A DNA stretch of 5,780 nt from an uncultured Corynebacterium sp. (GTDB lineage Bacteria > Actinomycetota > Actinomycetes > Mycobacteriales > Mycobacteriaceae), in contig CAJZGD010000165.1 of the NCBI GenBank assembly GCA_915275065.1, positions 1 to 5,780 of the forward strand, given 5' to 3'. The translations under genes and the position numbers were made by a program. Positions within the stretch are counted from its first letter, which is position 1. Every line of letters starts with the position of its first letter. Below are positions 5,478-5,780 of the stretch, in pieces. The notes beneath the pieces were generated by a model. It ran no database searches. It saw only the letters and a list, made by a program, of their open reading frames with translations, and was not told the DNA's origin.

Positions 5478-5780
5478 ATGGACACGCCACAAAAACCAAC
5501 ACATGACACGACCCGGGAATCCGAGCGCTCCGAGGTGTTAGCCAAGGCTAAGGCGGCAAAACGCGCAGCGCCCATCGTCGCAAAGCTCCAAAGTGGGGAG
5601 AAAAACACGGTCCTGCTTGCCGCCGCCGACGCGCTAGAAACCCGAGCGGATGATATTCTTGCCGCCAACCATAACGACATTGACGCAGGTAAAGCGGCGG
5701 GAATGTCGGATTCGCTCATTGATAGGCTGCGGCTAGACAAGGAACGGATTCGCGGCATCGCCGACGGGCTTCGGCAGGTA
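5478..5780 (+). CDS. proA: Gamma-glutamyl phosphate reductase (3' partial)
   Basis: ProA reduces gamma-glutamyl phosphate with NADPH to glutamate semialdehyde, the second step of proline synthesis after ProB. Only the first 101 codons are in the window; the frame is open to the last base. After a hydrophilic leader of about 18 residues comes the typical ProA N-terminus: an Ala/Lys-rich helix, KNTVLLAAADALETRADDIL, AANHNDIDAGKAAGMSDSLIDRL, then RIRGIADGLRQV at the window edge. The catalytic Cys lies further on and cannot be checked. The ATG at 5478 is 9 nt after the stop of the broken HtaA-type gene. With a strong terminator at 4992-5017 upstream and no convincing promoter between, its own source of transcription is unclear. 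Confidence 0.93.
   Translation, partial: MDTPQKPTHDTTRESERSEVLAKAKAAKRAAPIVAKLQSGEKNTVLLAAADALETRADDILAANHNDIDAGKAAGMSDSLIDRLRLDKERIRGIADGLRQV

Overview
The window looks like chromosomal DNA from a Corynebacterium-type actinobacterium. Base composition is GC-rich, and Obg carries a basic C-terminal extension beyond its OCT domain, as actinobacterial Obg proteins do. Two genes encode HtaA-domain (haem-binding, cell-surface) proteins, a family centred on Corynebacterium and relatives. One of them sits behind a promoter with a DtxR-type iron box. The species cannot be fixed from the sequence alone.

Layout (every gene is on the + strand). Positions 2-751: the 3' part of a MacB/LolD-type ABC transporter ATPase whose start lies upstream of the window. 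831-2354: obg (cgtA), the ribosome-associated GTPase, complete. 2370-3479: proB, glutamate 5-kinase, complete, 15 nt after obg. 3480-3748: an intergenic region with a possible terminator for obg-proB, a G-rich tract and a strong DtxR-box promoter. 3749-4942: a secreted, membrane-anchored single-domain HtaA protein with a long Lys/Thr/Ser/Glu/Pro repeat stalk. 4992-5017: a strong intrinsic terminator. 5043-5468: a second, much shorter HtaA-type gene. It is interrupted by an in-frame TAA just after its signal peptide and lacks most of the HtaA domain, so it is called a pseudogene. 5478-5780: the first 101 codons of proA, running off the window.

How it fits together: proB and proA encode the first two steps of proline synthesis and are often adjacent. 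Here they are separated by about 2 kb holding a haem-uptake-type surface gene, its iron-responsive promoter, a terminator and a decayed paralogue. The HtaA protein would be exported, anchored by a C-terminal membrane helix and held out through the cell wall by its stalk, to bind haem or haemoproteins when iron is scarce. proA lies 9 nt behind the decayed paralogue and downstream of a strong terminator, so how proA is transcribed is an open question. The most interesting points are the iron promoter inside a proline operon, the nonsense codon at the signal-peptide boundary of the second HtaA gene, and that gene's internal domain loss.
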